NCBI RefSeq assembly: GCF_025060755.1
Contig: NZ_JANYUY010000023.1
Coordinates: 1-64,000 of the forward strand
Length of the DNA: 64,000 nt
Source of the DNA: Paenibacillus doosanensis
GTDB taxonomy: Bacteria; Bacillota; Bacilli; Paenibacillales; NBRC-103111
Direction of reading: 5' to 3'
The number at the start of each line of letters is the position of its first letter. Within the stretch, counting starts at the first letter, position 1. Under the pieces are notes generated by a model that saw nothing but the letters and a program-made list of their open reading frames with translations, was not told the origin of the DNA and ran no database searches. This document shows positions 53,759 to 60,618 of the stretch, in pieces. The position numbers and the translations under genes were made by a program.

Positions 53759-54909
53759 GCCGGTTCACCCGCTTTCCTGGCAGCGTTAGCCGCTTCTTCT
53801 GCGGCTGCGCCTTCCTCTTCTGCCTCCGCCGGCTTCTTCAATAGAAACAGCTCCACGGCGTTTCCGTTGCGCCTCAGCTCGTCGATCGGCCCCTCCATCT
53901 TCTCGCTCACATAAGCCGAAATAATAAGGATGTCCCGATGCCTTACGTAAGCGTCGGCCGCTTCTTCCTCCAGCAGCGTATCGAACGGGATGCTGCGGGC
54001 GACGACGACCTTGGCCATCGTCTCCAGCAGCAGCGTCAGCTGCTCCGTACCGCTGCCCGGCTCGACCCGCACCGGCTCCTTCGGGGCGTCGACGGAATAA
54101 GCGTTCGTCGCAAAGCCGGCTTCCATGCCTTGGCGAATCGCATATTCGGCGATAGCCGCCGCGCAGGACAGGCCGTACTCGAAGAGCGGCTCGTCGTTCA
54201 CCTGGCTCCACATTTTCTCATGATCCTCGACGTTCAAATAAATCATAAGCCGGTGATCGGCCGTATAATCGCGCTGATGCACCTGCAGCTTGCCGCTTCG
54301 CGCCGTCGCCTTCCAGTTGACGCCGTTCAGCGGATCGCCGTACCGGTATTCGCGAACGCCGGAAATCATGAACAGGTCCTCAACGATCCAGCGGCGCACG
54401 GTTATATCCCCCTGCCAGCTGTGGGACGGCAGCTGCAGCTCATCCAGCTCGGCCGGCTTCGGGTAGACGAGCAGCTCCGCATCCAGCGTCAGCTTCAGCG
54501 TGCTGCGGTGCAGGCCGAGCAGATCGCCCCAAGTGAGCGAAGCGGTGCTCAGCCTGTAGCAGCCCCGCTTCAGACAGCGAATCCGGTGACGTCTCGTAAT
54601 TTGCGTATAAGGCATCAGGCTGAACAGGCTCTTATGATTTTGAAACATGGAGCCGTCGTTAATATCGAGATTGGCCTGACTGTAAAATTTCAACCCCGCA
54701 TGAATCAGCGACTCCAGCCGAAGCCACGGCACCGGGAGCAGATTGCGATTGGCAATCCGTTCGATCATCTCCGCCTCTTCGCCTTCATAACAAGCTCTCT
54801 TATTAAAATAACGGTGGTACTTGAGTCCCCGGTCGCCGAACCAGCGGAATAACAGCATCTGCAGCAGTACGATCAGAAAGCTGATAAATAGGACCCAGCC
54901 GATGCTCAT
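53755..54909 (-). CDS. DUF58 protein, MoxR partner
   Basis: A 384-residue protein. Two N-terminal membrane segments merge into the DUF58 signature GVREYRYGDPLNGVNWKATARSGKLQVHQRDYTADHRLMIYLNVED (R-x-Y-x-x-G-D then W-x-x-x-A-R), with a von Willebrand A-like fold. An Ala/Glu tail follows. Such proteins work with a MoxR AAA+ ATPase in envelope maturation or metal insertion; the client is unknown. It overlaps both neighbours by four bases, so the operon is tightly coupled. Confidence 0.9.
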   Translation of the reverse strand: MSIGWVLFISFLIVLLQMLLFRWFGDRGLKYHRYFNKRACYEGEEAEMIERIANRNLLPVPWLRLESLIHAGLKFYSQANLDINDGSMFQNHKSLFSLMPYTQITRRHRIRCLKRGCYRLSTASLTWGDLLGLHRSTLKLTLDAELLVYPKPAELDELQLPSHSWQGDITVRRWIVEDLFMISGVREYRYGDPLNGVNWKATARSGKLQVHQRDYTADHRLMIYLNVEDHEKMWSQVNDEPLFEYGLSCAAAIAEYAIRQGMEAGFATNAYSVDAPKEPVRVEPGSGTEQLTLLLETMAKVVVARSIPFDTLLEEEAADAYVRHRDILIISAYVSEKMEGPIDELRRNGNAVELFLLKKPAEAEEEGAAAEEAANAARKAGEPA

Positions 54910-55871
54910 TCCTGATTCACCAAATCCGATTCGGTCGGCACGGCCACCTCTTGCAGAATCGAAGCCACGATCGCTTCGGCGGCGTCTTGCTGCGAGCGGA
55001 ACGCGCCCCTGACGATGATCCGATGCGCGAGCACCGGTCCCGCCATCCGTTTCACATCGTCCGGAATGACGAAATCTCTGCCTCTGAGCAGGGCGTGCAC
55101 CTGCGCAGCCTTCAGCAGCGCCTGGCTGCCGCGAGGGCTCACGCCGGTCGCCACATCGCCGTGCGTTCTCGTTTTCTCGACGATGCGCAGCAAATACAAC
55201 ATCAGCTCGTCGCTTACCGCCACTTGCGAATAGCTTCGCTGCGCCGCGGCGATGTCCGCCGCTTCGGCGACGCTTGCGATATCCTCGAGCGGATTCGAGC
55301 TCTTGAACCGCTTCAAAATATCCAATCCCTGTTCGGTCGTCGGGTATCCCATTTTCACTTTAAATAAAAAGCGGTCCAGCTGCGCTTCCGGCAGCGGGAA
55401 CGTGCCCTGGTTTTCCACCGGGTTTTGCGTCGCAATGACGAGAAACGGCCGCCCCAGCTCTTTCGTCTCCCCGTCGATGCTGACCTGCCGCTCTTCCATA
55501 CATTCCAGAAGGCTCGACTGCGTTCGCGGAGTCGCCCGGTTGATTTCGTCCGCCAGCAAAATGTTCGTAAACAGCGGACCCGGCCGAAACTCGAACTCGG
55601 AATGCTTCTGATTATAGTAATTGATTCCGCTTAAATCGGAAGGAAGCAAATCGGGGGTAAACTGAATGCGCTTAAAGCTGCCGTTGATCGATTTGGCCAT
55701 CGCCTTGGCCAACAGCGTCTTACCGGTGCCGGGCACATCCTCCAACAAAACATGCCCCGACGCGATCATGGCAATAAGAAGCTTGTCAATGACGTCCTCT
55801 TTCCCTACTATAACTTTGTTCACATTGCCGGCAATCGTTTGCGCCATGGATTGAATTTGACTCAGCTGCAT
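54906..55871 (-). CDS. MoxR-family AAA+ ATPase
   Basis: A 321-residue ATPase. Walker A is EDVPGTGKTLLAKAM, Walker B ILLADEINRATP, sensor 1 ATQNP, and the arginine-finger region is LPEAQLDRFLFKVKMGYP. The lid domain has VSPRGSQALLKAAQ (sensor 2). ATG at 55871 follows AGGAGGA; longer frames to 56138 are overrun. It acts as a chaperone with the downstream DUF58 protein. Confidence 0.94.
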   Translation of the reverse strand: MQLSQIQSMAQTIAGNVNKVIVGKEDVIDKLLIAMIASGHVLLEDVPGTGKTLLAKAMAKSINGSFKRIQFTPDLLPSDLSGINYYNQKHSEFEFRPGPLFTNILLADEINRATPRTQSSLLECMEERQVSIDGETKELGRPFLVIATQNPVENQGTFPLPEAQLDRFLFKVKMGYPTTEQGLDILKRFKSSNPLEDIASVAEAADIAAAQRSYSQVAVSDELMLYLLRIVEKTRTHGDVATGVSPRGSQALLKAAQVHALLRGRDFVIPDDVKRMAGPVLAHRIIVRGAFRSQQDAAEAIVASILQEVAVPTESDLVNQE

Positions 55872-56090
55872 CGGAAGTCCTCCTGCATGATGATTTATAA
55901 TTAGAATAAAATTGCGGTACGCGTTCATTTTTGCAATCGCTTGCAGAACTGCCGCAAGACGCTCGCTTTTAGCGCGGCAAACCGCCTTTCTTCCGGTCAA
56001 TCTAATGCCCATCATAGCATGAAATCCCATTAATATACAGACCTTTCGTTGCTCCTTCCGCCCTAAGGCGCCCGCTCCCTCCGAACGGCA

Positions 56091-56145
56091 AAAAGCCGTA
56101 CCAAAGGAAAGCATCCGTAAGGACATCCTTCCTGGCACGGCTTTT
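56091..56145 (-). terminator. terminator of the spore lipoprotein gene
   Basis: AAAAGCCGT (56091-56099) pairs with ACGGCTTTT (56137-56145) with inner GGAAGGATG/CATCCTTCC pairs. Confidence 0.7.
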
Positions 56146-56163
56146 CTTAAAGGCCAACGCCAA

Positions 56164-56664
56164 TCAGTGTGCGGTCGGAAATACCCGTTTTACCATCTCG
56201 GCAAACTCGTTCACAAACCCGGAAACCGGCCGCCCTGCACCGACGTCGGCGACATAGGTGTTGACGCGCTGAACAAAATCCGGATTGGTCGAAACATACA
56301 CATTGTGTATGTTAGGATCGGACGATTTGACCTGCTGGGCGATTTGATTTTCCACATCCTGCGATACCTGGCGCACGGTCGTATCCTTTAAGATCGCCGC
56401 TACATAAGCGTTGTGCTGAGTGACCAGCACATTGGCGCTTTTGATGCCGGGAAGCTGGGCGATTTTTTCCGCCGCCTGATTGGCTACCATGATCCGGCTG
56501 TCTTGAATTGTAGTCGGCGACTGATTTACCGTTTGCTGGCGCGCCGTGCCGCCTTGATTCGGCGAAGGCTGGGCAGCCTGATTTTTGGCGCAGCCTGCCG
56601 CCGCTCCCGCCAGCAGCACAACGGATAATGCGCAAACCATCGATTGTTTCCTGAATTTGAACAT
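56164..56664 (-). CDS. YhcN/YlaJ-family sporulation lipoprotein
   Basis: A 166-residue exported lipoprotein (VCALSVVLLAGAAAGCAKNQ, lipobox AAGC). The YhcN/YlaJ domain shows MVANQAAEKIAQLPGIKSANVLVTQHNAYVAAIL and VENQIAQQVKSSDPNIHNVYVSTNPDFVQRVNTY (both read in parts). Relatives are made in the forespore and deposited in the spore inner membrane. A match to the sigma-F/sigma-G promoter lies upstream. AAAGGGGG six bases before ATG fixes the start. Confidence 0.9.
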   Translation of the reverse strand: MFKFRKQSMVCALSVVLLAGAAAGCAKNQAAQPSPNQGGTARQQTVNQSPTTIQDSRIMVANQAAEKIAQLPGIKSANVLVTQHNAYVAAILKDTTVRQVSQDVENQIAQQVKSSDPNIHNVYVSTNPDFVQRVNTYVADVGAGRPVSGFVNEFAEMVKRVFPTAH

Positions 56665-56692
56665 GACGAACCCCCTTTGTCGTTTCAAAGGA

Positions 56693-56722
56693 TAGTATGG
56701 ATCAATGCTTTCCTTCTCATGC
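56693..56722 (-). promoter_or_regulatory. forespore sigma-F/G-type promoter
   Basis: Minus strand GCATG (56718-56722) and CATACTA (56693-56699) with an 18-base spacer, close to the GHATR-N18-CATAMTA consensus; 28 bases before the YhcN-like start. Confidence 0.7.
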
Positions 56723-56825
56723 ATCCTTGCAAAATCGTCATGGGCTACCCTTAATCGGGCGGCTGTACTATACTTAAAGGTAGAACTGTCGTTTCCATTT
56801 TTATGTAAACATTGAGGTGCGTCTA

Positions 56826-57908
56826 ATGAATATACTGAAGGTCAAAGACCGCCAAGAGCTGGACAAACGCATTCCGTCCATGCCTTGGTACGTCGAAAAA
56901 TTTATTAACTACAAGCTCCCCGACCTGTCCCCTTCTTCGCTGCTGGAGTATGTCCGGGATTACGAGACGTTCTTATCCTGGCTGTTGGCCGAGGGCTTGG
57001 CCGAAGGATCGGCGATCAAGGACGTTCCCCTGGAGTCGCTGGAGAAGCTGCATATGGAGAGCATCGACAATTTCCGGATGTTTCTGGCTACGCGTACCGA
57101 AAACGCCAACAGCAAAACGACGATTTCCCGCAAGCTCTCTTCGCTTCGCTCGCTGTTCCACTATTTAAGCCAGATCGCGGAGGACGAACAATTTTATCCG
57201 CTGCTGAAGCGCAACGTCATGGCTAAGGTCGAGATCAAGCGGACGCAAAAGCCGAAGGATACGGCGGCCAAGCTGGAGGGGAAGCTGCTGCAGGAACATG
57301 AAATTTACGAATTCATGGAATACGTCCATCGCGGGTACGGAGAAGATGTCGCCAATAACAAGCAGGCGCTGTATTTTTATGAGCTGAATAAAGTGCGCGA
57401 CGCCTGCATCGTCTCGCTCGTGCTGAACTCCGGGCTGCGCGTTTCCGAAGTCGTCAATCTGAATGTGGACGATCTGGATTTGAAGAAAAAGCTTGCCCAT
57501 GTATACCGCAAAGGGAAAAACGACGACTCGTTTAAGACCCCGGTCTATTTCCGTAATGAAGCGATTGACGATCTGACGAGATACTTGGAGCTGCGGCAAA
57601 CGCAATACAAGGCGCCGCGCAAAGAAAAAGCCCTCTTCCTTGCCATAGCCAACGGCAAAAAAGAAGGCGAACGAATGACCAAACGGGCCATCCAAGAGAT
57701 GGTGATCAAGTACGCCAAACGATTCGGCAAGCCGTTCTTGTCCGTACATAAGCTGCGTCACTCGTTTGCGACAGACTATTATCTCAGCAACGACTTGTAT
57801 AAAACGCAAGAGCAGCTCGGGCACGCCTCGCCGGAGACGACGCAAATTTATGCGCATCTGACCGACAAGACGATGGCCGAGGCGATCGACAAGCGAAAAG
57901 AGAGCTAG
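56826..57908 (+). CDS. xerS: tyrosine recombinase XerS-like
   Basis: A 360-residue integrase-family enzyme. The SAM-like N-terminal domain (SSLLEYVRDYETFLSWLLAEG) is followed by the catalytic domain with Arg (LNSGLRVSEVVNL), Lys (VYRKGKNDDS), HxxR (SVHKLRHSFATDYYL), His (LGHASPETTQIY) and the nucleophile Tyr in IYAHL. Long N-terminus and KGE motifs fit XerS, the single recombinase that resolves chromosome dimers in streptococci, also seen in Paenibacillus. ATG at 56826 is six bases from GAGGTG. No dif site was identified by eye. Confidence 0.88.
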   Translation: MNILKVKDRQELDKRIPSMPWYVEKFINYKLPDLSPSSLLEYVRDYETFLSWLLAEGLAEGSAIKDVPLESLEKLHMESIDNFRMFLATRTENANSKTTISRKLSSLRSLFHYLSQIAEDEQFYPLLKRNVMAKVEIKRTQKPKDTAAKLEGKLLQEHEIYEFMEYVHRGYGEDVANNKQALYFYELNKVRDACIVSLVLNSGLRVSEVVNLNVDDLDLKKKLAHVYRKGKNDDSFKTPVYFRNEAIDDLTRYLELRQTQYKAPRKEKALFLAIANGKKEGERMTKRAIQEMVIKYAKRFGKPFLSVHKLRHSFATDYYLSNDLYKTQEQLGHASPETTQIYAHLTDKTMAEAIDKRKES

Positions 57909-57927
57909 GCTGCGGGCCGGCCTCTTT

Positions 57928-58047
57928 TTATTTTTTCCGCCAACCTAGAGCCTTGACCGGCGAACCGTCGAGCGTTTTTTTAAAATCGGCCCGCCGCAGC
58001 AGCACGACAACTTCATGTTCAATTTGTTCAAGATATAGATTTTTCAT
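57928..58047 (-). pseudogene. truncated MarR-family regulator remnant
   Basis: A 39-codon frame, starting at ATG 58047 eight bases from GGAGGTGG. Its first 17 residues (MKNLYLEQIEHEVVVLLRRA) look like the N-terminus of MarR repressors; after that the similarity stops and the frame ends in GWRKK-stop. No winged-helix domain is left. A MarR-type operator lies upstream (58126-58148). It could instead be a real small protein, since the ribosome site is excellent. Confidence 0.5.
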
Positions 58048-58125
58048 GCAAAAGGCCACCTCCTTCCCGCTTTTGTGCCGGAGCCGGGCAACGCGTAGGG
58101 CGAATATAGCTGCATCATACAATAT

Positions 58126-58148
58126 TATAGTTGTATCGTGCAACTATA
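58126..58148. promoter_or_regulatory. MarR-type palindromic operator
   Basis: TATAGTTG-TATCGTG-CAACTATA is a perfect 8-base inverted repeat over a 7-base spacer, the AGTTG...CAACT pattern of MarR family sites. A -10-like TATAAT on the minus strand overlaps it at 58124-58129. Confidence 0.65.
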
Positions 58149-58174
58149 TAGCTAAACAAAGATTGCAACGGCAA

Positions 58175-58202
58175 ACAAGCCTTCCGCGCACGGAAAGCTT
58201 GT
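58175..58202 (-). terminator. terminator of the MreB-like gene
   Basis: Minus strand ACAAGCTTTCC-GTGCGC-GGAAGGCTTGT followed by TTGCCGTTG. Confidence 0.7.
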
Positions 58203-58277
58203 TGTATGTCGTATGGCCGCACCCGCGGTTTATAGGCCGTTCAAGCCCGCGCTGCATCGCGCGTCCCAAAGCGCGGA

Positions 58278-59348
58278 TTATACCGACTCTTCTTGAGCGC
58301 TGTAAGCATCGGATTTGGGCGCCGTCCAGGCTGGGGAGGAAGCGCTGCGCTTGCCCGTCTTCACGTCGTACTCCAGCATTTTGCCCGCGCCGAGCGCCGT
58401 GCATTCTTGGGGCTGATCGGCCAGATGAATCGGAATTTGCGTCTCCTCCTGCAGCCTGGTATCCAGCCCTTTCAGGAGCGAGCCGCCGCCGCACAATATG
58501 ATCCCTTGCTCCATCACGTCTCCTGCGAGCTCGGGAGGGCAATCTTCCAGCGTCGACCGGATCGTCTCCACCATTGTCACGATAAAGCCGTCCAGAAGCT
58601 TATAAATTTCCTCCGAAGTTACGGTTACCGTCTTCGGCAGTCCTTCCACCATATCCCGGCCGCGGACATCCATCCGTATTCCGGGCTCCGGCTTGATCAC
58701 CGTGCCGAGGCGGATTTTGATGTCCTCGGCCGTTCTCTCCCCTATTTCAAGATTATATTCTTTCTTGACATATTCAATAATATCTTTGTCGATCGACAGC
58801 CCTCCGCGGCGGGTTGTCCGACTGGCGACGATCCCCCCGAGCGATAAAATCGCCACCTGAGACGTCCCTCCACCGATATTGAGAATCATATTTCCCATAG
58901 GCTCGTCGACCGGAAGCCCCGCGCCGAGCGCAGCGGCCAGAGGCTCTTCGATCGTGATCGCTTTATTCGAGCCTTTGTGCAGCACGGTTTCTTCCACCGC
59001 CCGCTTCTGAACGCTCGTAATGCCGCAAGGAATCGAAATGAATACTTTGGAACGGCGAAACCACGGGGCCCGTCCATGGATTTTGCGCATAAAATGCTGC
59101 AGCATCGCCGTAGACCAGTTGTAATTGGAGATGACTCCTTCCTGCAGCGGATAAATAATTTCAAGACTTCCCGGCGCACGTCCTATCATCGCCTGCGCCT
59201 CCGCGCCGAACGCCTGAATCTCTCCCGTATCCTGACGCACTGCAATGACGGACGGCTCCTGCAGCACAATGCCTTTGCCATGCTGGTATATGATCGTATT
59301 GGACGTCCCCAGATCGATACCGAATTGAAGCTCCCACGCGTTAAACAT
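58278..59348 (-). CDS. MreB/Mbl-like actin homologue
   Basis: A 356-residue cytoskeletal ATPase. Phosphate 1 is FGIDLGTSNTIIY, the connect-1/phosphate-2 region MGNMILNIGGGTSQVAILSL, and adenosine motif IILCGGGSLLKGLDTRL. The helix GGLSIDKDIIEYVKKEYNLEIGERTAEDIK is typical of MreB-type proteins. A 25-residue C-terminal extension (GKRSASSPAWTAPKSDAYSA...) is unusual. There are no mreC or mreD neighbours, so it is a stand-alone paralogue in the style of MreBH/Mbl. GGAGG lies nine bases before ATG. Confidence 0.92.
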   Translation of the reverse strand: MFNAWELQFGIDLGTSNTIIYQHGKGIVLQEPSVIAVRQDTGEIQAFGAEAQAMIGRAPGSLEIIYPLQEGVISNYNWSTAMLQHFMRKIHGRAPWFRRSKVFISIPCGITSVQKRAVEETVLHKGSNKAITIEEPLAAALGAGLPVDEPMGNMILNIGGGTSQVAILSLGGIVASRTTRRGGLSIDKDIIEYVKKEYNLEIGERTAEDIKIRLGTVIKPEPGIRMDVRGRDMVEGLPKTVTVTSEEIYKLLDGFIVTMVETIRSTLEDCPPELAGDVMEQGIILCGGGSLLKGLDTRLQEETQIPIHLADQPQECTALGAGKMLEYDVKTGKRSASSPAWTAPKSDAYSAQEESV

Positions 59349-59677
59349 CTATAATATCCTCCGTTTCTAACAGCCGATTTGCTTTTAAACCTTCGTTTTT
59401 ATATGTATCCGGCTTTGCCTAGGTTTCGCTTATGCCGCTTCTTCCCCTCGTATGAGGTGTTATATTCTTCGGCTGCAGGAGCGTTTTTTCGTGGGCATAA
59501 GCGGCGGCTGTCAACATTTGTATGGAATAACCGAGGATTATCGCTAAAAAACGGCAAAATTCTCCTTCTGCCCCGTCAAATTGTCAGCTCCGCCCGAATG
59601 TTGTAAGGAAGCCTCTACGTTAGGCTTGGCGCCGGATATTGGGCGGCCGCGAACCTTTAATATCGGAGGTGCTTACT
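59349..59677. other. intergenic stretch between divergent genes
   Basis: It holds the 5' regions of the MreB-like gene (left) and the antitoxin-like gene (right). A minus-strand TTGACA sits at 59509-59514, but without a convincing -10 at the right spacing. I see no gene or repeat. Confidence 0.3.
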
Positions 59678-60022
59678 ATGAACAATGCGAGAGGTGTGCT
59701 GCATCGCAGACTGGAGCAGTGGAAATCGGCGGCGAATCAGCTGATCTCGGGGCCGGAGGAGGAAATTGAGGAGTCGGAGGCGATTGAGCTGGACCCGGCT
59801 CTATTGGAGCAGTGCCGGACGATGGCGGAAGCCCAAGGCGTCACGGTGAACGAAGCCGTACGCCAAATTGTCGAGCAATACTGGGCCCGCAAGAGCGGCG
59901 AGCTGATCGTTCCTATATCCCGCGAGCAGCTTGAACGCAATCCGCTGCTTTATTTGGACGCTCTGTCGGAGCGCAACATCAAATTGTTTGGAGAGGCCAA
60001 ATATGAATACGAACCATCTTGA
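59678..60022 (+). CDS. small protein, probable antitoxin-like partner of PIN gene
   Basis: A 114-residue protein. A helical N-terminal region (GVLHRRLEQWKSAANQLI) and an acidic linker (EEEIEESEAIELD) precede MAEAQGVTVNEAVRQIVEQYW, which has the form of the ribbon-helix-helix fold that antitoxins use to bind DNA and their toxin. GGAGGTG is seven bases before ATG at 59678. The gene overlaps the PIN gene by 20 bases, the typical arrangement of a VapBC-like pair. Confidence 0.6.
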   Translation: MNNARGVLHRRLEQWKSAANQLISGPEEEIEESEAIELDPALLEQCRTMAEAQGVTVNEAVRQIVEQYWARKSGELIVPISREQLERNPLLYLDALSERNIKLFGEAKYEYEPS

Positions 60023-60476
60023 TCAGACGAATTACGGGCAGGCCGTGTTTCTGGACCGGACTGCGTTCATGGCCTTCATGAATCCGCATGACCCATATTA
60101 TTCCAAGGCGAGGACATTATTTCTTGATCTGGACGATCTGGACCGCGCTTTGGTAACGACCAATTACGTAATCTTCGATACGCATCAATGGCTAAGAAAC
60201 CAATACGGCTTCCAGCAAGCGCAATTTTTTCTGGAAACGGTCGATCAGGCGGTGCATAAAGGAACGCTGGCCATCATTTCCGGCAGCCCGGAATTTGAAC
60301 AGGAGTCCAAGCGGCTTCTGACCGATTGTCCGGATCTTCAGCTTTCGCTTAATGAAGCGGTCACGGCCGTAGTCATGCTTACATACCAGATCAAACGGAT
60401 TTTCACTTTTAATCCGAGCTATGCGTTCCTGCCGAAATTGGATTCGGCCATTAAAATTATGCCCAGCGTGTGGTAA
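60003..60476 (+). CDS. PIN-domain protein with altered active site
   Basis: A 157-residue PIN-like protein. The first acid is Asp18 (VFLDRTAFMAFM), then Asp59 (VIFDTHQWL) in place of the usual Glu. At the third and fourth acidic positions where active VapC enzymes have Asp, it has NEA (residues 117-119, LSLNEAVTAVVML) and FTFN (Asn137, RIFTFNPSY). The order and spacing follow the PIN fold. With two of four metal ligands changed, ribonuclease activity is doubtful. It overlaps the upstream antitoxin-like gene. Confidence 0.75.
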   Translation: MNTNHLDQTNYGQAVFLDRTAFMAFMNPHDPYYSKARTLFLDLDDLDRALVTTNYVIFDTHQWLRNQYGFQQAQFFLETVDQAVHKGTLAIISGSPEFEQESKRLLTDCPDLQLSLNEAVTAVVMLTYQIKRIFTFNPSYAFLPKLDSAIKIMPSVW

Positions 60477-60495
60477 TAGTGCGGGGTTATAGCCG

Positions 60496-60541
60496 AAAGG
60501 CCCGTCCAGTTCTCTTACAAGAGGACAGGACGGGCCTTTTG
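60496..60541. terminator. shared terminator between PIN and acyltransferase genes
   Basis: AAAGGCCCGTCC (60496-60507) pairs with GGACGGGCCTTTT (60528-60540), A-rich and T-rich on either side, so it serves both convergent genes. Confidence 0.85.
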
Positions 60542-60618
60542 GCAGCTTGCGGAAACGGCCCGCCTTCCTCAAGACAGGCGAGCCGTTGGCACAGCAAATA
60601 TGATCGATGTATAAGTGC

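Noticed and set aside
58144-58542. minus-strand 132-codon frame
   Set aside because: Overlaps the MreB-like C-terminus and the terminator; no domain.
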